Assembly (NCBI RefSeq): GCF_001429025.1
Contig: NZ_LMHT01000022.1
Span: 316,602 to 380,601 of the forward strand
Origin: Phenylobacterium sp. Root700
Lineage (GTDB): Bacteria; Pseudomonadota; Alphaproteobacteria; Caulobacterales; Caulobacteraceae
Reading direction: 5' to 3'
DNA: 64,000 bases
Part shown: one piece after another, positions 29,642 to 39,230 of the stretch
Position numbering within the stretch: the first letter of the stretch is position 1
Layout of the letters: each line of letters starts with the position of its first letter
Made by a program: the position numbers and the translations under genes
Notes under the pieces: model-generated
Database searches by the model: none
Told to the model about the DNA's origin: nothing
What the model saw: only the letters and a program-made list of their open reading frames with translations

Positions 29642-32305
29642 ATGTCCAAGAAGATGCTTATCGACGCCGCTCACGCCGAAGAGACGCGTGTGGTGGTGAT
29701 CGACGGATCCCGGGTTGAAGAGTTCGATTTCGAGAGCCAGAACCGCAAACAACTCAGAGGCAATATCTATCTCGCCAAGGTGACGCGCGTTGAGCCGTCG
29801 CTGCAGGCCGCCTTCATCGAGTACGGCGGAAATCGTCACGGCTTCCTCGCCTTCAACGAAATCCACCCCGACTACTACCAGATCCCGGTCGCCGACCGCG
29901 AAGCGCTGATGCGCGAAGAGGCCGACGACGAGGACGATCACCACGAGTCGCGCTCGCGCTCGTCCGACGATGAGGACGAGGACGCCGACGAGGCGGACGA
30001 AGACGACGTCATGGAAGAAGAAGTCGCCCGGCGTCGCCGGCGGCTGATGCGCAAGTACAAGATCCAGGAAGTGATCCGCCGCCGGCAGATCATGCTGGTT
30101 CAGGTCGTCAAGGAAGAGCGCGGCAACAAGGGCGCGGCCCTGACCACCTACCTCTCCCTGGCCGGCCGCTACGGCGTCCTGATGCCGAACACCGCCCGTG
30201 GCGGCGGGATCAGCCGCAAGATCACCACCATCACCGACCGCAAGCGCCTGAAGGGCGTCGTCCAGAGCCTGGACGTGCCGGACGGCATGGGCCTGATCGT
30301 CCGCACAGCCGGCGCCAAGCGCACCAAGGCCGAGATCAAGCGCGACTACGAATATCTCCTGCGTCTGTGGGAGAACATCCGAGAGACCACCCTGCATTCC
30401 GTGGCCCCCGCCCTCATCTATGAGGAAGAGGACCTGGTGAAGCGCACCATCCGCGACCTCTACGATAAGGATATCGACGAGGTCTGGGTCGAGGGCGAGG
30501 CCGGCTTCAAGGAAGCCCGCGACTTCATGCGCATGCTGATGCCCTCGCAGGCCAAGAAGGTGCAGCCGTACCGCGAGGCCACCCCGCTGTTCGTCAAGCA
30601 CCGGGTCGAGGACCACCTCAGCCAGATCTACACGCCGGTCGTGCCGCTGCGCTCCGGCGGCTATCTGGTGATCAACCAGACCGAGGCCCTGGTCGCCGTC
30701 GACGTGAACTCCGGCCGCGCCACGCGCGAGCGGAACATCGAGGCCACCGCCCTCAAAACCAACATGGAGGCGGCCGAAGAAACCGCTCGCCAGCTGCGCC
30801 TGCGCGACCTAGCCGGCCTGGTGGTCATCGACTTCATCGACATGGATGAGGCGAAGAACAACCGCGCCGTCGAGAAGAAGCTGAAGGACGCGCTGAAGGA
30901 CGACCGCGCTCGCGTCCAGATGGGCAAGATCAGCTCGTTCGGCCTGATGGAGATCAGCCGCCAGCGCCGCCGTTCGGGCGTCCTGGAAGGCACCACCCAC
31001 GTCTGCGAGCATTGCGCCGGCACCGGCCGCGTGCGCTCGGTGGAGTCCAGCGCCCTCGCCGCGCTGCGCGCCGTCGAGATCGAAGCCCTGAAGGGCGGCG
31101 GCGAAGCGACCTTGAAGGTTCCGCGCGCCGTCGGCCTCTATATCCTCAACGAGAAGCGCAACCATCTGGCGCGCCTCCACGAGAACCTCGGCCTGTTCAT
31201 CACCATCGCCATCGACGATGCGCTAGCCCACGCCGATCACGAGATCGAGCGGACCGCCAGCGAAACCCGGCCCGAACACACCGCCCTCGTCCATCAACCC
31301 GCCGCCCACGCCTACGCTCCCATCGACGACGACTTCGATGACGAAGCTGTCGAGGACGAGGAGGAAGACGAGGAAGAAGAAGACGAGGACGAAGAGGCCA
31401 TCGAGCGCGAGGCCACCGACGACGACGAGGCCGAGCAGCGCGTGCAGGACCACGAGGACGATGGCGAAGAGCGCGGCGGACGCCGCGGTCGCCGCCGTCG
31501 CCGGCGTGGACGTCGTGACGGTGAGCCGCGCGAAGCCGGCGCCGCCGCCGTCGCGCCTGGCGTGCCCAGCGAACAACCTGCCCGCCCCGACGACACTGAA
31601 GACGACGGCCAAGGCGGCCGGCGTCGTCGCCGTGGTCGCCGCGGCGGTCGCCGCATGCGCGACGATGGTCGTCCGACGGACATCTTCTCGTGGACCCGTC
31701 CGTGGGTGCCGTATGGCGAGGATCCCTTCGTCTGGCACGATCCGGCGGAAGACTTCCCGGCCGCCCGTGCGCCTGCTCCGGTCGCCGCCAATGACGAGGC
31801 GCCCGTCGCCGAAGTCGCGGCTGCGTCCCCGGTCCTGAGCGCTCAGCCGGAATTCGACGGCGAAATCTGGGTTGAACTGCCCGCGGTCGAGGAAAAGCCG
31901 AAGAAGGGCCGCTCGCGTCGTGGCCGTGGACGCGGCAAGGGCGACAGCGACGAAGCCACGGTGGAAACCGCGGCCGAAGCGCCCGTCGAAGCCGAAGCCG
32001 TGATCGAAGTCGCACCGGAACCCGAGCCCGCGCCGGAACCGGTCGTCGAGGTCGAGGCCCCGCCGGCCAAGAAGCCGCGCGCACGCCGCACCAAGGCCTC
32101 CATCGCTGCTGAAGCCGCCGCTGCTGAAGCCGCCGAGGCGGTCGCCGAACCGGTGGCCGAGGTCGTCGTCGAGGCCGCGCCGGAACCCGCGGCGGAACCG
32201 GAGCCCGCTCCGGAGCCGATCCCCGTGGCCCGCGAACCGGACCCGGCGGAGATCTCCTCCAAGCCTGCCGCTGCGCCCCGCAAGGGCTGGTGGCGTCGCG
32301 GCTAG
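29642..32305 (+). CDS. rne: Ribonuclease E
   Basis: Endonuclease of 887 residues and scaffold of the RNA degradosome. The S1 domain is interrupted by an insert of about 60 residues (around 90-150), acidic at first and then arginine-rich helical. The DNase I-like catalytic part has VAVDVNSGRATRERNIE and VIDFIDM, and the Zn-link is CEHCAGTGR. From about residue 560 the protein is disordered, with alternating acidic, RRGRR-type basic and Ala/Pro/Glu segments, and it ends KGWWRRG, the type of GWW motif that binds PNPase in C. crescentus. The insert has been implicated in RhlB contact there; I recall this rather than see it. Confidence 0.95.
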   Translation: MSKKMLIDAAHAEETRVVVIDGSRVEEFDFESQNRKQLRGNIYLAKVTRVEPSLQAAFIEYGGNRHGFLAFNEIHPDYYQIPVADREALMREEADDEDDHHESRSRSSDDEDEDADEADEDDVMEEEVARRRRRLMRKYKIQEVIRRRQIMLVQVVKEERGNKGAALTTYLSLAGRYGVLMPNTARGGGISRKITTITDRKRLKGVVQSLDVPDGMGLIVRTAGAKRTKAEIKRDYEYLLRLWENIRETTLHSVAPALIYEEEDLVKRTIRDLYDKDIDEVWVEGEAGFKEARDFMRMLMPSQAKKVQPYREATPLFVKHRVEDHLSQIYTPVVPLRSGGYLVINQTEALVAVDVNSGRATRERNIEATALKTNMEAAEETARQLRLRDLAGLVVIDFIDMDEAKNNRAVEKKLKDALKDDRARVQMGKISSFGLMEISRQRRRSGVLEGTTHVCEHCAGTGRVRSVESSALAALRAVEIEALKGGGEATLKVPRAVGLYILNEKRNHLARLHENLGLFITIAIDDALAHADHEIERTASETRPEHTALVHQPAAHAYAPIDDDFDDEAVEDEEEDEEEEDEDEEAIEREATDDDEAEQRVQDHEDDGEERGGRRGRRRRRRGRRDGEPREAGAAAVAPGVPSEQPARPDDTEDDGQGGRRRRRGRRGGRRMRDDGRPTDIFSWTRPWVPYGEDPFVWHDPAEDFPAARAPAPVAANDEAPVAEVAAASPVLSAQPEFDGEIWVELPAVEEKPKKGRSRRGRGRGKGDSDEATVETAAEAPVEAEAVIEVAPEPEPAPEPVVEVEAPPAKKPRARRTKASIAAEAAAAEAAEAVAEPVAEVVVEAAPEPAAEPEPAPEPIPVAREPDPAEISSKPAAAPRKGWWRRG

Positions 32306-32321
32306 ACCGCATATCGGAAAA

Positions 32322-32354
32322 TGGAAACCGGCCGCGCAAGCGAGCCGGTTTCCA
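32322..32354 (+). terminator. Terminator-like hairpin after rne
   Basis: Perfect 11-bp stem TGGAAACCGGC/GCCGGTTTCCA with an 11-base loop, starting 16 bases after the rne stop. No T-run follows, so it may protect the 3' end or act only weakly as terminator. Confidence 0.45.
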
Positions 32355-32419
32355 CTCCGCATGAAGCGCGTTAGGTTTCCATGATGGGGCTTGGCGGGGG
32401 GCGCTTGGAGTTGTTCGGC

Positions 32420-33823
32420 ATGGTTTCCCCTGCCCGCCCGTTTTCCCGGATCGCGATGGCCGCTGTCGCGGCGCTGAGCCTTGCGCTGCAATCGGTTCCG
32501 GCGCGCGCGGAAGACGGCGTCGCCCTGATCCGCGACACCGAGATCGAGGAAATCCTGCGCAAGGATTCCGAACCGATCTTCAAGGCCGCCGGCGTTGATT
32601 CGAGTTCGATCGAGATCCTGCTGATCGGCGGGAAGGACATGCAGGCCTTCGCCGGCCCGGGCGTCATGGGCGTCTATACCGGCCTGATCCTGGAATCGCA
32701 GAACCCCAACCAGCTCCAGGGCGTCATCGCCCACGAAGTCGGCCACCTCGCCGCCGGACACTCCGCCCGTTCGGGCGAGATGACGGCGGCCGGCATGAAG
32801 CCGTTCCTGCTGACCATGGGCCTGGGCGTGCTGGCCGCGCTCGCCGGGTCAGGCGAAGGCGCGGCGGGCCTGATCGGCAGCGCCAGCTATTTCGGCACCC
32901 TGGGCGCCATGGGCTATAGCCGCGAGCAGGAAAGCCGCGCCGACCAGGCGGGCGCGGCGATGCTCGAAAGAGCCGGACTGTCCGGCAAGGGCCTGGCCGA
33001 CTTCTTCGACAATTTCCGCTACCAGGAGGTCTTCCAGGAAGCGCGGAGGTTCGCCTACTTCCGGTCCCACCCGCTCTCGTCCTCGCGGATCGAGGCCCTG
33101 CGCCACCGGGTGGAGCAGAACCCCCACTACAACACCCCCGACACGCCCGAGGCGCTCTTCGAGCACAATGTCATGAAGGCCAAGCTGGACGGGTTCCTGA
33201 ACCCGACCGTGGCCATCACCAAGTACACCGAGAAGGACGCGTCCTACCCGGCGCGTTACGCCCGGGCGATCGCCTACTACCAGATGAAGCAGCCCGATCA
33301 GGCCCTGAAGCTGATCGACGCCCTGCTGACCGAACAACCGACCAACCCCTACCTTTGGGAATTGAAGGGCCAGGTGCTGTTCGAGTTCGGCCGCGCGGTG
33401 GAGGCCGAGGCGCCGCAGCGCAAGTCGGTGGAGCTGAAGCCCGACGCCCCGTTGCTGCGCATCAATCTCGGCCAGACCCTGATCGCGCTGAACGACGACA
33501 AGAAGGTCGAGGAAGGCGTCGGCGAGCTGCGCAAGGCGCTGACCCAGGAACACGACAACGCCACGGCCTGGCGCATCCTGGCCCAGGCCTATGACAAGCA
33601 GGGCAAGGAGGGCCTAGCCCGCCTGGCCACCGGCGAATACTTCTTCGCGCTCGGCGACGCCCAGCAGGCCCGCGTCTTCGGCATGCGGGCCCGCGAAAAA
33701 CTCGACAAGGACACGCCGGAATGGCGCCGCGCCACCGACATCGTCCTGACCTCAAAACCCAGCAGGGACGATCTCAAGGATCTGGCCTCCGAAGGCTCGA
33801 TCAACCGGCGTTCCTCACGCTGA
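32420..33823 (+). CDS. M48 family metalloprotease with TPR region (BepA-like)
   Basis: Exported zinc protease of 467 residues. Signal peptide to about residue 31 (ends ARA). Zinc motif HEVGHLAAGH (HExxH) with third ligand in SREQESRADQAG, then RSHPLSSSRIEALR, as in BepA/YfgC, which checks outer-membrane protein assembly. The C-terminal half is TPR-like helical repeats. ATG 32420 has GGAG nine bases upstream; alternative ATGs at 32381 and 32384 would lengthen the N-terminus without improving the signal peptide. Follows rne, but with a hairpin between. Confidence 0.9.
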   Translation: MVSPARPFSRIAMAAVAALSLALQSVPARAEDGVALIRDTEIEEILRKDSEPIFKAAGVDSSSIEILLIGGKDMQAFAGPGVMGVYTGLILESQNPNQLQGVIAHEVGHLAAGHSARSGEMTAAGMKPFLLTMGLGVLAALAGSGEGAAGLIGSASYFGTLGAMGYSREQESRADQAGAAMLERAGLSGKGLADFFDNFRYQEVFQEARRFAYFRSHPLSSSRIEALRHRVEQNPHYNTPDTPEALFEHNVMKAKLDGFLNPTVAITKYTEKDASYPARYARAIAYYQMKQPDQALKLIDALLTEQPTNPYLWELKGQVLFEFGRAVEAEAPQRKSVELKPDAPLLRINLGQTLIALNDDKKVEEGVGELRKALTQEHDNATAWRILAQAYDKQGKEGLARLATGEYFFALGDAQQARVFGMRAREKLDKDTPEWRRATDIVLTSKPSRDDLKDLASEGSINRRSSR

Positions 33824-33861
33824 CGCTTCGCAAACCTCCGCTTCTCACCTATTTGGCCTAC

Positions 33862-34611
33862 ATGACCATGACCTCTCGCGCGGCTCTCGCGCTCTGCGCC
33901 GCTCTCGCCCTGCCGCTCGCCGCCTGTGCGAAGGATCCCGACGCCGCCTTCGGCCAGAAGGTGCGCGCCTATCTGCTCGCCCACCCCGAAGTGATCGAGG
34001 AGGCCGTGCAGAAGCTGCAAGAGAACAAGCAGGTCGCCGCCGCCGAGGCCGCCAGGGCCTCGCTGGGCAAGTTCCGCGCCCAGCTGGAACGCGACCCCCG
34101 GGACTTCGTGGCCAATCCCGACGGAAAGATCACCGTCGTCGAGTTCTTCGATTACCGCTGCGGCTACTGCAAGGTCAGCGCGCCCGAGGTGGTGAAGCTC
34201 ATCAACGAGAACCCCGACGTCCGCTTCGTCTTCAAGGAATTCCCCATCTTCGGCGGCGAATCGAATCTCGCCGCCCAGGTCGCCCTGTCGCCGGTGGCCA
34301 AGCCTAAGACCAAGGCCCTGTTCACAGCCTTCATGGCTGAGAAGGCGCTGGACGAGGCCGCCATCGACCGCCACCTGCGCGCCGCCGGGATCGATCCCGC
34401 CATCGCCAAGAAGGAAGGCGCGTCGGAAGCCGTGCAGAAGCACATCGCCGACACCCGCGCCCTCGCCCAGGCCCTGGCGATCGAGGGTACGCCAGCCTTC
34501 ATCATCGGTGATCGCCTGATCCCCGGCGCCGATATGGCCGCCGTGCGCGCCGCCATCGCCGAAGCCAAGACCGGGACCTTGAAGACCGTCCCCAACGTCA
34601 AGCCGTCCTAA
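33862..34611 (+). CDS. DsbA/Com1-like thioredoxin-fold lipoprotein
   Basis: Thiol oxidoreductase of 249 residues. The N-terminus is a lipoprotein signal (lipobox LAAC, around residue 22), so the protein is membrane-anchored in the periplasm. A helical segment (LLAHPEVIEEAVQKLQENKQ) resembles the oligomerisation region of ScsC/Com1 proteins. The active site is FFDYRCGYCK (CxxC) and the cis-proline region is GTPAFIIGD. Could be an oxidase or an isomerase. It is 38 bases after the M48 protease gene, so the two envelope-quality-control genes may be co-transcribed. Confidence 0.88.
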   Translation: MTMTSRAALALCAALALPLAACAKDPDAAFGQKVRAYLLAHPEVIEEAVQKLQENKQVAAAEAARASLGKFRAQLERDPRDFVANPDGKITVVEFFDYRCGYCKVSAPEVVKLINENPDVRFVFKEFPIFGGESNLAAQVALSPVAKPKTKALFTAFMAEKALDEAAIDRHLRAAGIDPAIAKKEGASEAVQKHIADTRALAQALAIEGTPAFIIGDRLIPGADMAAVRAAIAEAKTGTLKTVPNVKPS

Positions 34612-34724
34612 CCGGGAAGTCGCCGCCGAAACTCAGGCTTCCCGCCATCCGACGACGCAGCTAGGCTCCCCTCGGGGAACTTAGGAAACAGTCCGTCCGA
34701 CAACGGGGGAGCCTGAGTAAGAAC

Positions 34725-36221
34725 ATGCACGAACGTGTGTTGGTTATCGGGGCCGGTATAGCTGGACTTTGCACGGCGCTGGCCTTGGCGCCGACTGGAC
34801 GCGACATCGTCATTCTTGAACGTGATCCGTCGCCGCCGCGTGGCGACGCCGATGAAGCCTTCAAGGATTGGAACCGGCGCGGCGTCGGCCATCTCCGCCA
34901 CAGCCATGCGTTCCTGGCGCGGCTGCGCACCATCATCAAGACCGAACACCCCGAACTGCACGCCGAGCTTCTGCGCGCCGGTTGCCGCGAAATCGGCTTC
35001 GACCGGATGCTCACCGACATTCACCGCGCCGACTACCGGCCGCAGGCCGAGGATCGCGACTTCGTCGTCCTGACCAGCCGGCGCACGACGCTGGAGCTGG
35101 TGATCCGGCGCTATGTCGAACATCACCCCAATGTCCGCATCGCCTCGGAGACCTTCGTCCGCAAGCTGCTGACCCAGGCGACGCCCGAAGGCCTGCGCGT
35201 GGTCGGGGTCTCGGTGGCCGACGCCAACGGCCCGCGCGACGTCATCGGCGACATCGTGATCGACGCCGGCGGCCGGACCTCCTCGGGCATCGAACAGCTC
35301 ATGGAGGAAGGGGCTGTGATCCCCGAGGAGAGCGAGACCGCCGGGATCCTCTACTTCACCCGCCACTTCCGACTGCAGCCCGGCGCCAGCGAGCCGCCGC
35401 GCAGCAAGCTGGCGGCCACCGGCGATCTTGGCTTCCTGAAGTTCGGGGTGTTCCCAGGCGACAACGGCTGCTTCTCCATCACCATCTGCGTGCCCGAGAT
35501 CGAGCTCGAGCTGCGCAAGGCGATGGTCGACCCAGAGGTCTTCAACGCCGTCTGCGCGCGTATTCCGGGCCTGGTTCCGTGGATCGATCCGGCGATCGCC
35601 GAGGGCGTCAGCCGGATCTACGGCATGGGCGAGTTGAACAGCCGCTGGCGCGATCTCGCACCCGAAGGCGCGCCGTCGGTGCTGGGATACTTCGCGGTCG
35701 GCGACAATCTTATCCGCACCAATCCGCTCTATGGCCGCGGCTGCTCGTTCGCCGCCGTCAGCGCCTATCTGCTGCGCGACGTCCTGGTCTCCACCGAGGA
35801 CGCCGGCGAGCGCCTGATCGAGTTCCAGGCGCGGGTGAACGCCGAACTCCACCCCTACTATCTCAACATGCGCGACCAGGACCGCTCGGCCATCCGCCGC
35901 GCGCGGCAGAACCTGACCCCCGGCTATCGCCCCAACATCAAGAGCCGGGTCATCAAGAGTTTCCTGGAGGACGGCGTGAACATCGCCGTGCGGTCGGACG
36001 CCAACCTGCTGCGCGAGGCGCTGCGCGGCTTCCACATGCTGGAGCACCCCTCGGCGTGGCTGAAACGCCCGGACAATCTGGCCAAGATCCTGCGCTACTG
36101 GCTGCGCGGCAAGGCCCGCAACGCCGAGGCCTATCCGCCCAAGCTGGGACCAGGCCGGATCGAGCTGATGCGGTCCGTCGGCCTCTCGCCTGAGGCCGAC
36201 ATGATCCGCGCGGCCGCCTAG
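34725..36221 (+). CDS. FAD-dependent monooxygenase, LasC-epoxidase-like
   Basis: Flavoprotein of 498 residues. N-terminal FAD-binding GAGIAGLCTALAL with ILERD at the end of the second strand, and the second FAD motif VGDNLIRTNPLYGRGCSFAAVSAYLL. The block RGVGHLRHSHAFLARLR is like that of the flavin epoxidases/hydroxylases of the lasalocid-epoxidase group. A single flavoprotein without biosynthetic neighbours; substrate unknown. Its stop overlaps the convergent SDR gene by four bases. Confidence 0.8.
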   Translation: MHERVLVIGAGIAGLCTALALAPTGRDIVILERDPSPPRGDADEAFKDWNRRGVGHLRHSHAFLARLRTIIKTEHPELHAELLRAGCREIGFDRMLTDIHRADYRPQAEDRDFVVLTSRRTTLELVIRRYVEHHPNVRIASETFVRKLLTQATPEGLRVVGVSVADANGPRDVIGDIVIDAGGRTSSGIEQLMEEGAVIPEESETAGILYFTRHFRLQPGASEPPRSKLAATGDLGFLKFGVFPGDNGCFSITICVPEIELELRKAMVDPEVFNAVCARIPGLVPWIDPAIAEGVSRIYGMGELNSRWRDLAPEGAPSVLGYFAVGDNLIRTNPLYGRGCSFAAVSAYLLRDVLVSTEDAGERLIEFQARVNAELHPYYLNMRDQDRSAIRRARQNLTPGYRPNIKSRVIKSFLEDGVNIAVRSDANLLREALRGFHMLEHPSAWLKRPDNLAKILRYWLRGKARNAEAYPPKLGPGRIELMRSVGLSPEADMIRAAA

Positions 36222-37018
36222 CCTTCGGAAACCGCGTTGAACAACCCGCCACGGGCCATCTGATCGCGGGTGGCCTCAGGCGCCAGCGTCGCCATCTTGT
36301 CCAACTCAACCAGTTCCGGCGGCACGTACCAGTGCAGGGTGTCGGCGTGGTAGGCCTGCCAGACCACCTTGGCGACCTCGACCGGCGGGATGGCGCGGAA
36401 CATGCCGTCCTTGGGCGCGCCCTCGACGACGCCAGGCGGCAGGATCGGCGTGTCGATCACGCCCGGCAGGACGTCGGCCACGCGCACGCCATAGGCCTTG
36501 AACTCCACCGACAGGGCTTCAGAGAGCCCCTTCACGGCGTGCTTGGTCGCCGAATAGACCGCGATATTGGCCATGCCGAAGGTGGCCGACGACGAGGAGG
36601 TGGTGAAGCAGAGCGAGTTCGGCGTGGCCTTCAACAGCTCGATCCCCGCGTGGATTCCGATCAGCACGCCCATCAGGTTCACCTGGACGACGGCGATCAC
36701 GTCTTCAAAGGGCTGGTCGGCGAAAGGTCCGCCACGGCCGATGCCGGCGTTGTTGAACAACAGGTCGAGCTTGCCTCCCGTCGCCTGGGCGAAATCGGCC
36801 AGGGCGGCGCGATAGTCCTCGCGGTCGGTGACGTCCAAGGTGCGGACGATGCAGGCGCCTTCGCCAAGCTCGGCGGCGAGCGCGCTCAGCCCGGCCTGGT
36901 TGACGTCATAGCCGCCGACGAACCAGCCCTTTTCAGCGAACAGCCTGGCGGTCGCCAGGCCCATGCCGGAGGCCGCTCCGGTGATGAAAATCGACTTGCG
37001 TCCGTTCGCCTGGCCCAT
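36218..37018 (-). CDS. Short-chain dehydrogenase/reductase
   Basis: NAD(P)-dependent oxidoreductase of 266 residues with Rossmann motif TGAASGMGLATA, NNAGIG, catalytic Ser in TTSSSSATFG and YSATKHAVKG (YxxxK). Classical SDR. It follows a DsbA-like isomerase gene and thiG on the same strand (gap 16 bases), but a role in thiamine synthesis is not implied. Substrate not predictable. Confidence 0.9.
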   Translation of the reverse strand: MGQANGRKSIFITGAASGMGLATARLFAEKGWFVGGYDVNQAGLSALAAELGEGACIVRTLDVTDREDYRAALADFAQATGGKLDLLFNNAGIGRGGPFADQPFEDVIAVVQVNLMGVLIGIHAGIELLKATPNSLCFTTSSSSATFGMANIAVYSATKHAVKGLSEALSVEFKAYGVRVADVLPGVIDTPILPPGVVEGAPKDGMFRAIPPVEVAKVVWQAYHADTLHWYVPPELVELDKMATLAPEATRDQMARGGLFNAVSEG

Positions 37019-37034
37019 CGCGCTTCCCTTTTCC

Positions 37035-37688
37035 TCAGGCGCGCGGTGTCATCCCGCGCTGCTTCAGCCGCCACACCAGCACATCGAAGCGGTCTTGTCC
37101 GAAGAAGGGCTCATCCTCGAACACCATTGTCGGCACGCCCCAGTGGCCCGCCTCGCGGTGCGCGTCCTGGTTGGCCTGGATTTCAGCGGCGATCCCCTCG
37201 GCCTGGGCCAGGGCCGCACTGGAGAGCAGATCGATGTCGAGACCGGCGCGGGCGATAGCCTCGCGAAGCTGATCGCCCTCGTTCCAGGGGCGTTCGCCGC
37301 CCTGCCAGATCAGCCGGCTGACCTCGTCGTAGAAGGCCAGCCCCGAGGGCGTGCGGCCCGCCAGCACGCCCAGCGGCATCAGCAGGTCCAGGTGCGGCTG
37401 TTCCTTGGCGCCGTTCAGGGTGGCGAAGTCGACGACCACGGGATCGGGCTTCGGCCAGGCCAGCGGCAGCTCCAGGAAATCGGCCAGCCGCCGAATGTCG
37501 CGCATCAGATAGGGGATGAACAACGGGTCCTGCTTGGTGAAGAACCCTTCGGAGCGGACCGCCAGCGGGTAGACCGCCCGCACCTTGATGTCGACGTCCC
37601 AGGTCTCCGCCAATTCCCGCAAACGCGGCGTCACCAGATAGGAATAGGGACTGCGGAAGGACCAGAAGACGTCGACGCTGAGAGCCAT
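37035..37688 (-). CDS. DsbA-family 2-hydroxychromene-2-carboxylate isomerase-like protein
   Basis: A 217-residue protein of the NahD/kappa-GST branch of the DsbA fold. The opening VDVFWSFRSPYSYLV and closing GHWGVPTMVFEDEPFFGQDRFD are characteristic; there is no CxxC, and serine at the N-terminal helix would activate glutathione. The ATG overlaps the thiG stop as TGATG. NahD isomerises an intermediate of naphthalene degradation, but no such pathway genes are nearby, so the substrate is open. Confidence 0.85.
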   Translation of the reverse strand: MALSVDVFWSFRSPYSYLVTPRLRELAETWDVDIKVRAVYPLAVRSEGFFTKQDPLFIPYLMRDIRRLADFLELPLAWPKPDPVVVDFATLNGAKEQPHLDLLMPLGVLAGRTPSGLAFYDEVSRLIWQGGERPWNEGDQLREAIARAGLDIDLLSSAALAQAEGIAAEIQANQDAHREAGHWGVPTMVFEDEPFFGQDRFDVLVWRLKQRGMTPRA

Positions 37689-38476
37689 CAAATCAAACCG
37701 GATAAGGGTGAGGATGGCTCAGCATACATACGTTTTGGCATACGTCCTGCCAAAAACGATTCCCGACCGGCGATCACCGCATGCTTCATCGCATTGGCCA
37801 TGCGAATCGGCGATGTCGCGCCGGCGATGGCGGTGTTCATCAGAACCGCGTCGCAGCCGGTCTCCATGGCCAGGACCGCGTCCGACGCCGTGCCGACGCC
37901 GGCGTCGACCAGCACCGGGACCTTCGACTGCTCGATGATCAGGCCAAGGTTCAGGAAATTCTGGATGCCCCTGCCCGATCCGATCGGCGCGGCGGCCGGC
38001 ATGATCGCGCAGGCCCCGGCGTCTTCCAGCTTTTGGGCGTAGACCGGATCGTCGCTGCAATAGACCATCACCTGGAAGCCGTCGGCCACCAGCAGCTTCA
38101 GCGCCCGCAGGGTTTCTTCCATGTCCGGCAGCAGATGCTTGGTGTTCGACAGCACCTCCAGCTTCACCAGATCCCAGCCGCCCGCCTCGCGCGCCAGGCG
38201 CAGGGTGCGGATGGCGTCCTCGCCCGTGAAGCAGCCGGCGGTGTTGGGCAGGAAGGTGAACCGCTCAGGGCTCACATAGTCGACCAGCATCGGCTGATTG
38301 GGGTCGCTGAGGTTCACCCGGCGCACGGCGACCGTGACGATCTCGGCGCCGGCCGCCTCGGCGGCGGCGGCGTTCTCGGCGTAGTCCTTGTACTTGCCGG
38401 TGCCGACGATCAGCCGCGAGGTGAAGGTGCGGCCAGCCACCGTCCACGTGTCGCCCTGTTGGATAGACCCATCCAT
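37688..38476 (-). CDS. thiG: Thiazole synthase
   Basis: Makes the thiazole phosphate of thiamine from deoxyxylulose phosphate, dehydroglycine/iminoglycine and ThiS-thiocarboxylate. 262 residues with [10 protein letters not shown] near the N-terminus, the catalytic lysine in LVKLEVL, and the phosphate-binding [10 protein letters not shown] and [14 protein letters not shown] 38476 is chosen; the frame extends upstream into thiS. One base separates it from the thiS stop. ThiO, ThiF and ThiC are not in the window. Confidence 0.95.
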   Translation of the reverse strand: MDGSIQQGDTWTVAGRTFTSRLIVGTGKYKDYAENAAAAEAAGAEIVTVAVRRVNLSDPNQPMLVDYVSPERFTFLPNTAGCFTGEDAIRTLRLAREAGGWDLVKLEVLSNTKHLLPDMEETLRALKLLVADGFQVMVYCSDDPVYAQKLEDAGACAIMPAAAPIGSGRGIQNFLNLGLIIEQSKVPVLVDAGVGTASDAVLAMETGCDAVLMNTAIAGATSPIRMANAMKHAVIAGRESFLAGRMPKRMYAEPSSPLSGLI

Positions 38477-38477
38477 G

Positions 38478-38678
38478 TCAGCCGCCTCCGATAAAATGCA
38501 CAATCTCGATCCGGTCGCCGTCAGCGATCGCGGTCTGCAGATAGGCCGAACGCGGCACGATCTCCAGATTGCGTTCGACCGCCACCTTACGCGCGTCCAG
38601 GCCCAGTTCGGCCACCAGAGCGGCCAGCGTCGACAGGGTTCCGAAGGCCCTTTCCTCGCCGTTTATGGTCAGCGTCAT
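38478..38678 (-). CDS. thiS: Sulfur carrier protein ThiS
   Basis: Ubiquitin-like carrier of 66 residues ending in the required GG (HFIGGG), where the thiocarboxylate forms. [10 protein letters not shown] and the [12 protein letters not shown] ending match the family. First gene of the thiS-thiG unit. The 87-base space to the divergent aroQ is too short for a TPP riboswitch and I see no thi-box there. Confidence 0.92.
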   Translation of the reverse strand: MTLTINGEERAFGTLSTLAALVAELGLDARKVAVERNLEIVPRSAYLQTAIADGDRIEIVHFIGGG

Positions 38679-38765
38679 GACGCCCTCGTGAAGCTTGAAG
38701 TTTCCGAATGCTTGTGACCCCCGCCGCCGACCGTTACAAGACGGCGGAATCGACGGCGGAGCCGA

Positions 38766-39203
38766 ATGTCGAAACCGATCTATGTGCTTAGCGGGCCCAA
38801 CCTCAACCTCTTGGGGGTCCGGGAGCCGGAGATTTACGGGAAAGAGACGCTGGAGGACGTGCGCACTCGTTGCGAGCGTCGCGCCGGCGCCCTTGGCCAT
38901 GCCGTGATCTTCCGCCAATCCAACCACGAGGGCCAGTTGATCGACTGGGTGCAGGAGGCTCGTACAGAGGCCTGCGCCCTGGTGATCAACCCGGCGGGCT
39001 ACGGGCATACGTCCGTCGCCCTGCTGGACGCCCTCAAGACGCTCGATATCCCGATTGTCGAGTGCCACCTCTCGAACCCGGCGGCGCGCGAGACGTTCCG
39101 TCGCGAAACCTATGTGTCCCTGGCCGCCACCGGAGTCGTCTCCGGCTTCGGCGGGGCAAGCTATGAACTGGCCGTCGAGGCCGCCGCGGGCCTGGCCCGC
39201 TAA
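38766..39203 (+). CDS. aroQ: 3-dehydroquinate dehydratase, type II
   Basis: Third step of the shikimate pathway. 145 residues, with [49 protein letters not shown] (catalytic region with histidine) and [15 protein letters not shown] (second histidine). It starts the aroQ-accB-accC run on the plus strand, a usual alphaproteobacterial grouping. Confidence 0.95.
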   Translation: MSKPIYVLSGPNLNLLGVREPEIYGKETLEDVRTRCERRAGALGHAVIFRQSNHEGQLIDWVQEARTEACALVINPAGYGHTSVALLDALKTLDIPIVECHLSNPAARETFRRETYVSLAATGVVSGFGGASYELAVEAAAGLAR

Positions 39204-39230
39204 GCCTCAACCCAAGTTAAGGAATTAAAT

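Noticed and set aside
31330..31420. Possible frameshift or repeat expansion in the acidic run of rne
   Set aside because: The GAG/GAC-rich stretch stays in frame and acidic segments are normal in the disordered tail of RNase E.
38679..38765. TPP riboswitch before thiS
   Set aside because: Only 87 bases separate thiS and the divergent aroQ; no CUGAGA-type thi-box or paired helices are present.
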